Part shown: positions 38,772 to 47,244 of the stretch, one piece after another
How positions within the stretch are numbered: the first letter of the stretch is position 1
Layout of the letters: each line of letters begins with the position of its first letter
Assembly: GCF_001429505.1 (NCBI RefSeq)
Contig: NZ_LMJW01000001.1
Location: forward strand, 746,606-810,605
Origin: Allobosea sp. Root483D1
GTDB lineage: Bacteria > Pseudomonadota > Alphaproteobacteria > Rhizobiales > Beijerinckiaceae
Length of the DNA stretch: 64,000 bases
Direction: 5' to 3'
Program-made: the position numbers and the translations under genes
The notes under the pieces: generated by a model
What the model saw: the letters and a program-made list of their open reading frames with translations, nothing else
The model's database searches: none
Told to the model about the DNA's origin: nothing

Positions 38772-39749
38772 TCACTTCAGCAGTCCGGCTTCCTTGTAGA
38801 ACTTCTCGGCGCCGGGATGCAGCGGCACGCCCTGCAGGCCGGTGAGCGCGCTCGCCTTCTGGATCGCCTTGCCCTTGGCATGGCCGGCGTCGAGCGCGGC
38901 ACGGGTCTTGTCGCTCCAGAGGCCCTTGGTCACGGCATAGACCGTGTCGTTCGAGACCTTGGCCGAGGTCACCCAATGGGCGCCGACGGCGATGGTCTTG
39001 ACCGCGCCGACATCCTTGTAGGTGCCGGCCGGGATTTCGTCCGCAGCGAAGAAGGGCGAATCCTTCGCCAGTTTCTCGGCGGCTGCGCCGGTGATCGGCA
39101 GGATGTCGATGCCCGAGCCGGTCGAGGCCAGTTCCGAGATCGCCGCGGCGGGAAAACCGCCGGTGAAGAAGAAGGCATCGACCGAGCCGTCCTTCATCTT
39201 CTCAGCCGCCTGGTTCGGCTTGAGATATTCGGCCGAGATGTCCTTCTCGGAGACGCCGAAGGCGGCGAGGATCGCCTTGGCGTTGAGCAGCGTGCCCGAG
39301 CCCGGCTCGTCGAGCGAGACCTTCTTGCCCTTGAGGTCGGCGACGCTCTTGACGTTCGAGGCCTTGCGAACGACGAGATGGACGCTCTCCGGGTAGAGAT
39401 TGGCGATCGAGCGCAGCTCGGCGACCTTGGGCTTGCCGTCATAGACACCGGTGCCGGAATAGGCCCAGAAGGCGACATCGGCCTGGACGAGGCCGGACTC
39501 CGCCGCGCCGCCGACGATGGCGTTGACATTGGCGACCGAGCCGTTGCTGGCGACCGCCGTCGAGACCAGTTGCGGCGGCGCCGAGATCGCATTCGCGATC
39601 AACCCGCCGATCGGATAATAGGTGCCGGCGGTGCCCCCGGTGCCGATGCGGAAGAAGGCCGGAGCCTGGGCGAGCGCGATGCCGGCCAGTGCGAGCGCGC
39701 CGGACCCCAGCACGACTGCGAGGCCGCGGCGCGTGATCTTGGACTGCAT
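38772..39749 (-). CDS. TAXI-family TRAP transporter solute-binding protein
   Basis: 325 residues from ATG 39749. Twin-arginine-like signal (SKITRRGLAVVLGSGALALA), then the TAXI signature FFRIGTGGTAGTYYPIGGLIA and DLKGKKVSLDEPGSGTLLNA. It would capture a small organic anion in the periplasm for the fused TRAP permease encoded downstream. GGGAGG precedes the ATG, partly inside a small CCCGTT/AACGGG hairpin. Confidence 0.93.
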   Translation of the reverse strand: MQSKITRRGLAVVLGSGALALAGIALAQAPAFFRIGTGGTAGTYYPIGGLIANAISAPPQLVSTAVASNGSVANVNAIVGGAAESGLVQADVAFWAYSGTGVYDGKPKVAELRSIANLYPESVHLVVRKASNVKSVADLKGKKVSLDEPGSGTLLNAKAILAAFGVSEKDISAEYLKPNQAAEKMKDGSVDAFFFTGGFPAAAISELASTGSGIDILPITGAAAEKLAKDSPFFAADEIPAGTYKDVGAVKTIAVGAHWVTSAKVSNDTVYAVTKGLWSDKTRAALDAGHAKGKAIQKASALTGLQGVPLHPGAEKFYKEAGLLK

Positions 39750-39888
39750 GAAAACCTCCCGTTGAAACGGGAAGTGTCGGAAGCTTTGCCGCGGCAATCA
39801 AGCGGCTAACAGGCAAATCCCGTGCGTTTGTCGCGCCGTCCGCGCAAGATTGTGTTTAAAATACGGCAAACCAGCCCGCTCGCCCGCT

Positions 39889-40209
39889 TCACCGTCGCGT
39901 GACGATGCCGATCTCGGGCCTCGGCGCCGCGCCCAGCCAGAGCAGCAGGAAGCCGAGCAGCAGCCCAGCCGCGGCGGTCGGGACCTGCAGCATCTGGACG
40001 AGCACCGGATCCCAGAGCATGGGATGGAGATTGCGCTCGACAGCGGGCTGGAGCTGCCGGAAGCGCTCGCCGACGAAGGTGAGCGCGGTCTCGCCGAGCG
40101 GTGTGAAACGCAGGGCCGAGTTGGCGATCGAGCGCGCCCCGTCGGTGAGCAGCGCAACAAAGCCGCCGGCGACGAGGAGATAACCCAGCATCCTGACGAG
40201 AAAGCGCAA
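39889..40209 (-). CDS. Small membrane protein of unknown function
   Basis: 106 residues if TTG 40209 is used (GGGGGA precedes it); ATG 40191 is the alternative. Two membrane helices ([18 protein letters not shown] and [18 protein letters not shown]) enclose a short soluble segment ([26 protein letters not shown]). Similar two-helix proteins with this LHP-LWDP segment are common in Rhizobiales; no function is known. The upstream extension to 40320 is not supported. Confidence 0.6.
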   Translation of the reverse strand: MRFLVRMLGYLLVAGGFVALLTDGARSIANSALRFTPLGETALTFVGERFRQLQPAVERNLHPMLWDPVLVQMLQVPTAAAGLLLGFLLLWLGAAPRPEIGIVTRR

Positions 40210-40393
40210 TTCGTCCCCCGATCCCCGCAATGGCCGGCCAGGCGCGGTCCTCGGAACCGCCTCCCCGCCGGGACACCGCATGTGTCCCCTCGCCCGCGGT
40301 AATGCAACGGCAAAGGACAATTGCGCACAACCCCGACAGGCTGCGGCTTTAGCGCTTGAAAGTCGCGCGCTTGGACGCCATAAGCAGCGCGCC

Positions 40394-40483
40394 GGACAGG
40401 TGGCCGAGTGGTTGAAGGCGCACGCCTGGAAAGTGTGTATACGGGAAACCGTATCGAGGGTTCGAATCCCTCCCTGTCCGCCA
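40394..40483 (+). tRNA. tRNA-Ser (anticodon GGA)
   Basis: 90 nt with encoded CCA. Acceptor stem GGACAGG/CCTGTCC, discriminator G, D-arm TGGCCGAGTGGTTGAAGGC, anticodon GGA at 40428-40430 within CTGGAAA, a long variable arm (GTATACGGGAAACCGTAT) typical of serine tRNAs, and TTCGAATCC in the T-arm. It closely resembles Escherichia coli serW. Confidence 0.95.
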
Positions 40484-40924
40484 CTTCTTTTATCTCACGC
40501 CAGTTCGCTTCGCTCACGGCTCCGATGGGGCGGCCTTCCGGCCGGTCGCGCAGTCGCGCTCCAGGCTCCGAGTTCGAACTTGCGTCCGAACTCTCCGCCA
40601 TCGATCCCGTAAGGGGTTGATTTTCCAGAGAACTTAGGCAAATCAAGTCGTAGCTGTCGTAGTGATAGCGCTTGACGGTCGCGTCCTTGATCGTCCGGTT
40701 CATCCGTTCGACCTGCCCGTTGCTCCGGGGATGGTTGATCCCGGTGAAGCGATGCTCGATCCCGTCTTCTCGGCAGACCAGGACAGCGTGACAGCGTGAG
40801 GCTCTGCGCCACCAACACGCTCCGCATCAGCGCCGATCTCAGGCCGACTTTTTCAACGCTATCCGCCAGTTGCCGACATTGACCGGAAGCGGTCAAGCAA
40901 AGCCAGGACCAGACTGCCCGAAAC
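40484..40924. other. 441-bp gap downstream of tRNA-Ser with insertion-sequence debris
   Basis: No intact gene. It contains the IS481-type transposase fragment (about 40647-40795) and, right of it, degenerate sequence that may also derive from a mobile element. Just after the tRNA is a short A/T-poor stretch with no recognisable attachment-site repeat of the tRNA 3' end. Confidence 0.6.
40647..40795 (-). pseudogene. IS481-family transposase fragment
   Basis: Minus-strand translation gives CREDGIEHRFTGINHPRSNG followed by QVERMNRTIKDATVKRYHYD, the part of an IS481-type DDE integrase core that includes the catalytic Glu region (NGQVERMNRTIKD). Homology stops abruptly at both ends: after HYDSYD the frame enters unrelated DNA, and upstream no start or N-terminal HTH is present. 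It is a broken remnant of about 50 codons next to tRNA-Ser. Confidence 0.7.
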
Positions 40925-41830
40925 CTATGGTTCCGCAGCCAGGCGCGACGTCGCCCGGCGCATCAGGTCGAGGAGGTGCAGCGTGGCGGGCGTCAGGGGC
41001 AGGTCGGAGCGCCGGACGAGAACCAGCGGTGGCGCGGTGAGCTCTTCGCCAACCCTGATCGTGGTCAGCGCCTTTCCGGTCATCTCGAAGCGCTCCCATT
41101 GCGCCGGGACCATCGCCAGCAGGTCGCTGTTGGCGAGGCAGGTCAGCAAGGTCAGCGCCGACTGGCTTCGCACCGCCAGCCGCGGCGGCGGCAGGCCGTG
41201 GCGGGCGAAGAAGGCGTTGATCTCGTCGCTCGCATCGGCGGTGATCGAGGTCGTGACCCAGTCCTGGCCGACGAGTTCGCGCAATGAGGTCGCCGCCGCC
41301 AATGGGTGGCCTGCGCGGCACAGCACGATGCGGCGGTTGTGGAACAGCACCTCCCGGCTGAGTTGGGGGACGGGCTGCGCACCGCCATCGGGGCCGATGT
41401 AGAAGTCGACCGTGCCGTCGCGCAGGCGTTCTTCGAGAGTGGGGTAAAAGCCCTCGATGATATGCAGCCTGATATCGGGATAGCGCGTGCGGAACGGCCG
41501 CAGGCTCGGCGGCAGCAGAGCGAGATGGGCCGCGATGGAAAGCCCGACCGTGACCGTACCGGTGCCCGCCCCGCGCAATTGCTCGACTTCTTCGCGGGTC
41601 CGCCTGATCTCGGTCAGAATCGACCTGGCGCGGGCGACGAAGGCTTCCCCCAGCGGCGTCGCGACCACGCCGCGCGCGCGGCGTTCGAACAGGGGTGCGC
41701 CGAGCTCGCGCTCCAGCAAGGCGAGGCTGCGGGTCAGGGCGGGCTGGGCGATCTGCAGATGCCGGGCCGCGGCGCGCATGCTGCCACGCTCGGCAATTGC
41801 CACCACCTCCTCGAAATGATCCAGCTTCAT
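40925..41830 (-). CDS. LysR-family transcriptional regulator of the aromatic catabolic locus
   Basis: 301 residues. N-terminal helix-turn-helix RGSMRAAARHLQIAQPALTRSLALLERELGAPLFERRA, then a co-inducer-binding domain (GTGTVTVGLSIAAHLALLP). It is divergent from the VOC dioxygenase gene; a dyad with T-N11-A geometry lies in the gap. The arrangement suggests it activates the catabolic genes in response to the substrate or an intermediate. Confidence 0.92.
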   Translation of the reverse strand: MKLDHFEEVVAIAERGSMRAAARHLQIAQPALTRSLALLERELGAPLFERRARGVVATPLGEAFVARARSILTEIRRTREEVEQLRGAGTGTVTVGLSIAAHLALLPPSLRPFRTRYPDIRLHIIEGFYPTLEERLRDGTVDFYIGPDGGAQPVPQLSREVLFHNRRIVLCRAGHPLAAATSLRELVGQDWVTTSITADASDEINAFFARHGLPPPRLAVRSQSALTLLTCLANSDLLAMVPAQWERFEMTGKALTTIRVGEELTAPPLVLVRRSDLPLTPATLHLLDLMRRATSRLAAEP

Positions 41831-41856
41831 CGGCTCAGCCTCGCAACGCAGCTTAT

Positions 41857-41875
41857 CGATACCGATTTGCTATCG
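41857..41875. promoter_or_regulatory. Candidate LysR operator (CGATA-N9-TATCG)
   Basis: A 19-bp perfect dyad with 5-bp arms that contains a T-N11-A LysR motif (T41860 to A41872). It lies 27 bp from the LysR start and 113 bp from the dioxygenase start, a typical recognition-site position. Confidence 0.5.
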
Positions 41876-41987
41876 CTCCTGCAATTTTGACATCTGTTCA
41901 GGTATCTGTGCCGGCGTTAGCCATTCCTCACGAACAAGGCAGCGGCCGCCTCGGAGAACCGGGAGACGGCCCTTTCGGGAGGAAGGC

Positions 41988-42566
41988 ATGGAGATCATCA
42001 AGCCCGTATTCCATCACGTCACCTTCAAGACGAGCCGGCTCGACGAGATGGTGGCGTGGTACGGCACGGTCGTCGGCGCCAGGCCGAACTTCCAGGATGC
42101 CAACAATGCCTGGACGACCAATGACGAAGCCAATCACCGCGTCGCCTTCCTCTCGGCGCCCGGGCTCGGCGACGACCCCGACAAGCGCAGCCATAACGGC
42201 ATGCACCACAGCGCCTTCGAGTATGAGAGCTTCGCCGACCTGATGTCGTCCTATGCCCGCTTGCGCGACGAGGGCATCCAGCCCGCCTTCAGCCTCGACC
42301 ACGGCATGACGATCTCGATCTACTACAAGGATCCCGAAGGCAATTTCGTCGAGCTCCAGTCCGATACTTATGGCGACTGGAAGCAGTCGAGCGAGTGGAT
42401 GCGCTCGTCGCCGGATTTCGCCGAGAATCCGATCGGCACCTTCTTCGATCCGGAGCGGGTCTATCAGGACCACAAGGCCGGCCAGAGCTTCGACGCCCTG
42501 CACGTCGCGATGCGCCGGGGCGACTACCAGCCGCCCAGTACGCCCGATCTCGGATTGCCGGCGTGA
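41988..42566 (+). CDS. VOC-family extradiol-dioxygenase-like protein
   Basis: 192 residues. The facial metal triad can be read as His10 (FHHVTFKTSRLDEM), His74 (GMHHSAFEY) and Glu122 (DPEGNFVELQSD), as in type I extradiol dioxygenases and related VOC enzymes. Only one two-module unit is present, so it is half the size of classical catechol 2,3-dioxygenases, like some small ring-cleaving enzymes. It would cleave a dihydroxylated ring made by the FAD hydroxylase encoded downstream. GGGAGGAAGG precedes the start. Its stop overlaps the next gene (GTGA). Confidence 0.85.
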   Translation: MEIIKPVFHHVTFKTSRLDEMVAWYGTVVGARPNFQDANNAWTTNDEANHRVAFLSAPGLGDDPDKRSHNGMHHSAFEYESFADLMSSYARLRDEGIQPAFSLDHGMTISIYYKDPEGNFVELQSDTYGDWKQSSEWMRSSPDFAENPIGTFFDPERVYQDHKAGQSFDALHVAMRRGDYQPPSTPDLGLPA

Positions 42567-42988
42567 CCAACACCGTGCTCGCTCCGCAGGATCGTCTCGC
42601 GATCGAGCAGTTGATCCAGCGCCATGCCTGGCTGATCGACCACGGCGAGGCGGACAACGTCGGCGAGCTCTTCTGCCAGGATGCGGCGCTCTATGGCATC
42701 GGCCCCGACAAGATCGGCCGTGCCGCGATCGCCGAATGGGGCCGCCAGCGCGCCGCTTTGACCGAGCGCCGTTCGCGTCATCTGCAGAACAACATCTTGA
42801 TCGAGCCCGCCGGGCCCGATGCGGCCCGCGGCTGGGTCGCGCTGACGCTCTACCGCCATGACGGACCCGGCCAGGGCTCGGCTTCGCCGATGCTCATCGC
42901 TGAATATGCCGATCGCTATGCGAGGGAGCCGGATGGTTCCTGGCTCTTCACCGAACGGCGGCTGAGCGTGCTGTTCGGCACCGCCTGA
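42563..42988 (+). CDS. SnoaL-like (NTF2-fold) protein
   Basis: 141 residues from GTG 42563, overlapping the TGA of the dioxygenase gene. The pattern DRLAIEQLIQRHAWLIDHGE and ELFCQDAALYGIG, then a beta-rich half ending in GSWLFTERRLSVLF, is typical of the SnoaL-like polyketide-cyclase/nuclear-transport-factor-2 fold, seen in small ring-hydroxylating dioxygenase subunits, dehydratases and isomerases. It may isomerise or dehydrate a pathway intermediate. The function is inferred from context. Confidence 0.8.
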   Translation: MTNTVLAPQDRLAIEQLIQRHAWLIDHGEADNVGELFCQDAALYGIGPDKIGRAAIAEWGRQRAALTERRSRHLQNNILIEPAGPDAARGWVALTLYRHDGPGQGSASPMLIAEYADRYAREPDGSWLFTERRLSVLFGTA

Positions 42989-43047
42989 CGACCCCGACAT
43001 TCATCGCCTCGCCGCCACGGCTGGAGGCATCCAAGAAGGAGGACACC

Positions 43048-43932
43048 ATGCGTCTCGCCACCATCCTGAACGGCGGCAAGCCGAGCCTCGCCGCCTATCG
43101 CGGCCAGGATCTGATCGATCTCGCCAAGGCTGGCCCGGGCCTGCCGGGCGATATGCTCGCCTTCCTCGCCGGCAGCGAGGCCGCCCGCTCCGCCATCGCC
43201 AGTGCGCTCGCCAATGCGCCAGCCTCTGCCGTGCTCGATCCCGAGCTTGCGACCTTCCTGCCGGTCGTACCGCGTCCCGGCAAGATCATCTGCGTCGGGC
43301 TGAACTATGCCGACCATTCGGCCGAGAGCGGCTTCAAGCAGCCCGATTATCCGACATTGTTCGGCCGTTTCTCGACCAGCCTGATCGGCCATAAGGCGTC
43401 GATGATCCGCCCCAATCTCTCGGACCAGCTCGATTACGAAGGCGAGATCGCGGCCGTGATCGGCCGGGGCGGCAAGCACATCGCGAAGGCGACCGCGCTC
43501 GATCATGTCGCCGGCTATGCCGTCTTCAACGAAGGCTCTGTGCGCGAGTATCAGTTCAAGGCGCCGCAATGGACCGTCGGCAAGAACTTCGACGGCACCG
43601 GTGCCTTCGGCCCGGCGCTGGTCACATCAGACGAGCTCCCTCCCGGCGCGCGCGGCCTCCGGATCGCGACCCGCCTCAACGGCGAGACCATGCAGAGCGC
43701 CAGCACCGACGACATGGTCTTCGATGTGGCGACCCTGATTTCGATCATCAGCGAGGCGATCACGCTGCAGCCCGGCGACGTCATCGTCACCGGCACGCCC
43801 GCCGGCGTCGGCGTGGCGCGCAAGCCGCAGCTCTTCATGAAGCCCGGCGATGTCTGCGAGGTCGAGGTCGAAGGCATCGGCCTGCTCGTCAACCCGATTG
43901 CGCAGGAAGAGGCCAGGCGGGCCGCGGCCTGA
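43048..43932 (+). CDS. Fumarylacetoacetate hydrolase family protein
   Basis: 294 residues. C-terminal FAH domain with KIICVGLNYADHSAESG, the metal-binding acidic segment LDYEGEIAAVIGRGG, and GDVIVTGTPAGVGVARKP. Members hydrolyse or decarboxylate acyl-pyruvates from aromatic ring cleavage. In this operon it would act after the dioxygenase. AGGAGG precedes the ATG by 7 bp. Confidence 0.92.
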   Translation: MRLATILNGGKPSLAAYRGQDLIDLAKAGPGLPGDMLAFLAGSEAARSAIASALANAPASAVLDPELATFLPVVPRPGKIICVGLNYADHSAESGFKQPDYPTLFGRFSTSLIGHKASMIRPNLSDQLDYEGEIAAVIGRGGKHIAKATALDHVAGYAVFNEGSVREYQFKAPQWTVGKNFDGTGAFGPALVTSDELPPGARGLRIATRLNGETMQSASTDDMVFDVATLISIISEAITLQPGDVIVTGTPAGVGVARKPQLFMKPGDVCEVEVEGIGLLVNPIAQEEARRAAA

Positions 43933-43958
43933 CCCCGGCACCTGGTGGAGCGAGAATC

Positions 43959-45620
43959 GTGAGCAAGAGCGGCAACGATATCGATGTGCTGATCGCCGGC
44001 GCCGGGCCGGTCGGCCTTTCGGCCGCGATCGAGCTCGGCCAGCGCGGCATCAGCTGCCTCGTGGTCGAGCGTAACGACCGCGTCGGTTATTCGCCGCGCG
44101 CCAAGACGACCAATGTCCGTACCCGCGAGCATCTGCGGCGCTGGGGCATTGCCGATGCCCTGCGTGCGGCCTCGCCGATTCCGCCGGACTATCCCTCCAA
44201 CGTCGTCTTCGCGACGCGGATGAACGGTCCCGAGCTCGCCCGCTTCAGCAATGCGCTGAACGGCAGCCGTGCCCGCAACGACCTCTATTCGGAAGAGGCC
44301 CAATGGGTGCCCCAATATGTGCTCGAGGAGGTGCTGCGCCGGCACGCCTCGTCCCTGCCGGGCGTCACCGTCGCCTTCAACACCGAGCTGGCCTCCTTCA
44401 CCGATGACGGCCGCGGCGTCGTCTCGCAACTGAAGGACGTCGCGAGCGGCGCGGTGCGCGAGATCGCCAGCGCCTATCTGATTGGTGCCGACGGCGCCCG
44501 CAGCGCGGTGCGCCAGGCCATCGGCGCGAAGATGCAGGGCGAAGGCGCCTTCTCGAAGAACTACAACATCATCTTCCGGGCGCCCGCGCTGGCAACCAGC
44601 CATGCCCATGGTCCGGCGATCATGTACTGGATGGTCAACGAGGAGGTGCCGTCGCTGCTCGGACCGATGGACAGCGAGGGCCTCTGGTTCTTCATGGCAA
44701 CCAAGCTCCCCAACGACGTCGATCCGGCGAGCGTCGATCCGGTCGAGCTGATCCGCGCCGGTACCGGGCTCGCCGATCTCGAGATCGAGATCGTCGGCCT
44801 CGACCCCTGGGTGGCACATCGCCTCGTCGCCGATCGCTACGAGAAGGGCCGGGTCTTCCTCGCCGGCGATGCTTGTCATCTGCATCCGCCCTTCGGCGGC
44901 TTCGGCATGAACATGGGCATCGGCGACGCCGTCGACCTCGGCTGGAAGCTGGCTGCGGTGCTGCGGGGCTGGGGCGGGCCGGAGCTGCTGGCGAGCTACA
45001 CGGCCGAGCGGCGCAAGGTGCATGAGCGCACCATCGCCGAAGCCGTCATCAATTACGGCGCCGTCGGCAACCAGCTGGTCCGCCCGGGTCTCGAGCAGCC
45101 CGGCCCGCTCGGTGAGGCGACGCGGCGCGAGGTCGGCGAGATCATCGAGGCGACCAAATTGCGCGAGTTCCGCACGCTCGGCATCGTGCTCGGCTCGCGC
45201 TACGAGGATTCAGCCATCATCGTATCCGATGGCAGCGAGCCGCCGGTCGAGCACTTCATGCTCTATGTGCCCTCGGCCCATCCCGGCTGCCTCGCGCCGC
45301 ATCTCTGGCTCGCCGATGGCTCGTCGCTCTACGATCATTTCGGGCAGGGCTTCACTTTGCTCGCGACCTCGGGCGACGGCGCGGACGCTGCGCCGCTGAC
45401 CGCCGCTGCTACCCGTCTCGGCCTGCCGCTGAAGCTTTTGCTGCCGGGCGACCAGCGCCTGCCGGCGCGCTATGGCGCTCGCTTCGCACTGATCCGGCCG
45501 GACCAGCACGTCGCCTGGCGCGGGGATGTGATCCCGGCCGATTGCGAGGCGCTGCTCGCCATCGTCACGGGGCGAATGAAGTCGGAAGCTGCGCTCGGAA
45601 TACCGGCCACGGCCGCCTAG
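43959..45620 (+). CDS. FAD-dependent aromatic hydroxylase (MhpA/PheA type)
   Basis: 553 residues from GTG 43959, with GGTGGAGC upstream. Dinucleotide-binding motif IAGAGPVGLSAAIELGQRG, DG motif region LIGADGARSAVRQAIG, and the FAD ribityl-binding GD motif VFLAGDACHLHPPFGGFGMN. The C-terminal 150 residues form the thioredoxin-like domain of phenol-hydroxylase-type enzymes. It would hydroxylate an aromatic ring with NAD(P)H and O2, the opening step of the pathway here. The frame open back to 43569 lies inside the FAH gene and is not coding. Confidence 0.9.
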   Translation: MSKSGNDIDVLIAGAGPVGLSAAIELGQRGISCLVVERNDRVGYSPRAKTTNVRTREHLRRWGIADALRAASPIPPDYPSNVVFATRMNGPELARFSNALNGSRARNDLYSEEAQWVPQYVLEEVLRRHASSLPGVTVAFNTELASFTDDGRGVVSQLKDVASGAVREIASAYLIGADGARSAVRQAIGAKMQGEGAFSKNYNIIFRAPALATSHAHGPAIMYWMVNEEVPSLLGPMDSEGLWFFMATKLPNDVDPASVDPVELIRAGTGLADLEIEIVGLDPWVAHRLVADRYEKGRVFLAGDACHLHPPFGGFGMNMGIGDAVDLGWKLAAVLRGWGGPELLASYTAERRKVHERTIAEAVINYGAVGNQLVRPGLEQPGPLGEATRREVGEIIEATKLREFRTLGIVLGSRYEDSAIIVSDGSEPPVEHFMLYVPSAHPGCLAPHLWLADGSSLYDHFGQGFTLLATSGDGADAAPLTAAATRLGLPLKLLLPGDQRLPARYGARFALIRPDQHVAWRGDVIPADCEALLAIVTGRMKSEAALGIPATAA

Positions 45621-45661
45621 AAACCAAGCACAAAAACAAAACTCGGATCGGGGAGGACAAG

Positions 45662-46702
45662 ATGAAACGGGGAATGATCGGCACCTTGCTCGGCGCAGCG
45701 CTGGCGGTCTCGCTGGCAAGCGTCGGCGCGATGGCGCAGACGGTCGAGCTCAAGGTCTCGCACTACTTGCCGCCCAACCACCAGATGCACAAGCAGCTGG
45801 AAGCCTGGAGCGCGGAGCTCGCGCAGCGCTCCAATGGCCGGCTCAAGCTCGCCATCTTCCCGGCGGCGCAGATGGGGCCGATGCCGCGGCAATACGACCT
45901 CGCCCGCACCGGCGTCGCCGACATCGCCTTCTTCCTGCACGGCGCACTGCCCGGCCGCTTCCCGCTGACCGAGATCTCGCACCTTCCTTACGCCTTCAAT
46001 CGCGGCGAGGGTGCTGCCGCCAAGGCGCTCTCGACGGCCGAGGCCTCCGGCATCCTGACCGAGCTCTCCGACAAGCTCGCGGCCGAGCACGAAGGCACCA
46101 AGCCGCTCTACTTCATCGCGACGCCGACGCTGAGCCTGTTCTTCAACAGGCCGGCGGTGAGAAGCCCCGCCGGCATGCGCGGGCTGCGCATGCGCCATAA
46201 CGGCCCGGTCGCCTCGGCGATTCTCGAAGCCTGGGGCGCGACACCGGCTGCCGTGCCGCCGGCGGAACTGTCCGACTCGCTTGCCAAGGGCACGATCGCC
46301 GGCATGTTCTTCAACTACGAGGCGGCGAAATCCTTCCAGATGGCCGAGAGCGTCAAGTCGGTGACGCAGCTCGATGCGGCGGCCGGCACCTTCGCGCTGG
46401 TGATGAACGCCGAGAAGTACAAGTCGCTGCCCGACGACCTGCGCAAGCTGATCGATGAGACGACGGGGCCGGCCGCGGCCCGCGAGGTCGGCGCGATCTA
46501 CGACCAGGCCGAGGATGATGGACGAAAGTACCTGCAGGCGGTGAACGTCGAGATCCTCGAGCTGACCGGGCCGGAGCGCGCTGCCTTCGAGGAGTTGGCC
46601 AAGCCGGTCACCGCCAGCTTCATCGCCAGGGCCGAGGCCAAGGGCGCCAAGGCGAAGCAGTTCTATGACGAGCTGCGCGCTGCTGTCAGCGGTGCGAAAT
46701 GA
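45662..46702 (+). CDS. TRAP transporter solute-binding protein (DctP family)
   Basis: 346 residues from ATG 45662 with GGGGAGGA upstream. Signal peptide (GTLLGAALAVSLASVGAMAQ), then a DctP fold (LKVSHYLPPNHQMHKQLEAW; GLRMRHNGPVASAILEAWGA). It would bind an organic acid, probably the aromatic substrate of the flanking catabolic genes, and deliver it to the DctQM permease encoded next. Its stop overlaps the start of the small permease gene. Confidence 0.92.
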   Translation: MKRGMIGTLLGAALAVSLASVGAMAQTVELKVSHYLPPNHQMHKQLEAWSAELAQRSNGRLKLAIFPAAQMGPMPRQYDLARTGVADIAFFLHGALPGRFPLTEISHLPYAFNRGEGAAAKALSTAEASGILTELSDKLAAEHEGTKPLYFIATPTLSLFFNRPAVRSPAGMRGLRMRHNGPVASAILEAWGATPAAVPPAELSDSLAKGTIAGMFFNYEAAKSFQMAESVKSVTQLDAAAGTFALVMNAEKYKSLPDDLRKLIDETTGPAAAREVGAIYDQAEDDGRKYLQAVNVEILELTGPERAAFEELAKPVTASFIARAEAKGAKAKQFYDELRAAVSGAK

Positions 46703-47244
46703 GCGGCGGCAAGCTTCGCCGCTTCGACCCGGCGCGGCTGCTCACTGCCTCCGGCGCGCTGGCGCTAGCGGTGATGCTGCTCTGGACGATGGTCGATATC
46801 GGCGCCCGGCTCGCCTTCAACAAGCCGCTGCACGGCACGCTCGATCTCGTCGAGGTCACGCTGGTGCTCGTCGCCTTCCTCGCCCTGCCGGAATGCTTCC
46901 GGCGCGACGAGCAGATCAAGGTCGATCTCTTCGACACCATGGTTCGTCCGCGGACGCTGGCGCTGATGCGGCTCGCCGGCGAGATCGCGACGCTCGCCTT
47001 CCTCGCCTTGCTGGCTGTGACCCTGGTCCAGCCGCTCGCCGACGCCTACCGCTTCGGCGACCAGAAACCTGACCTGCCGGTGCCGGTCTTCCTGCTGCTG
47101 TTGGCGATCGAGCTTGCACTGGTCGTCTCGGTCTTCGTCGTGCTCGGCCGTGCGATCGGGCAAGTGCGCGCCTTTCCGCGCGCTAACGACGCTGTCGCCT
47201 CTCCTCCTTCGGCTCTCCACGGCAACAACGGAGCCGCGTCATGA
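46699..47244 (+). CDS. TRAP transporter small permease (DctQ family)
   Basis: 181 residues with four membrane helices (SGALALAVMLLWTMVDIGAR; LVEVTLVLVAFLALPECFRR; LAGEIATLAFLALLAVTLV; FLLLLAIELALVVSVFVVLG). The AFNKPLHGTLDLVE segment is typical of DctQ. ATG overlaps the dctP-type stop (ATGA), and its own stop overlaps the DctM gene. Confidence 0.9.
   Translation: MSGGKLRRFDPARLLTASGALALAVMLLWTMVDIGARLAFNKPLHGTLDLVEVTLVLVAFLALPECFRRDEQIKVDLFDTMVRPRTLALMRLAGEIATLAFLALLAVTLVQPLADAYRFGDQKPDLPVPVFLLLLAIELALVVSVFVVLGRAIGQVRAFPRANDAVASPPSALHGNNGAAS

Noticed and set aside
39758-39771. CCCGTT/AACGGG hairpin partly covering the Shine-Dalgarno of the TAXI gene, considered as an RNA switch.
   Set aside because: The stem is only six base pairs with a two-base loop and there is no larger conserved structure, so chance is likely.
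40280-40612. Plus-strand open frame running through tRNA-Ser.
   Set aside because: It overlaps the tRNA and insertion debris and has no protein features.
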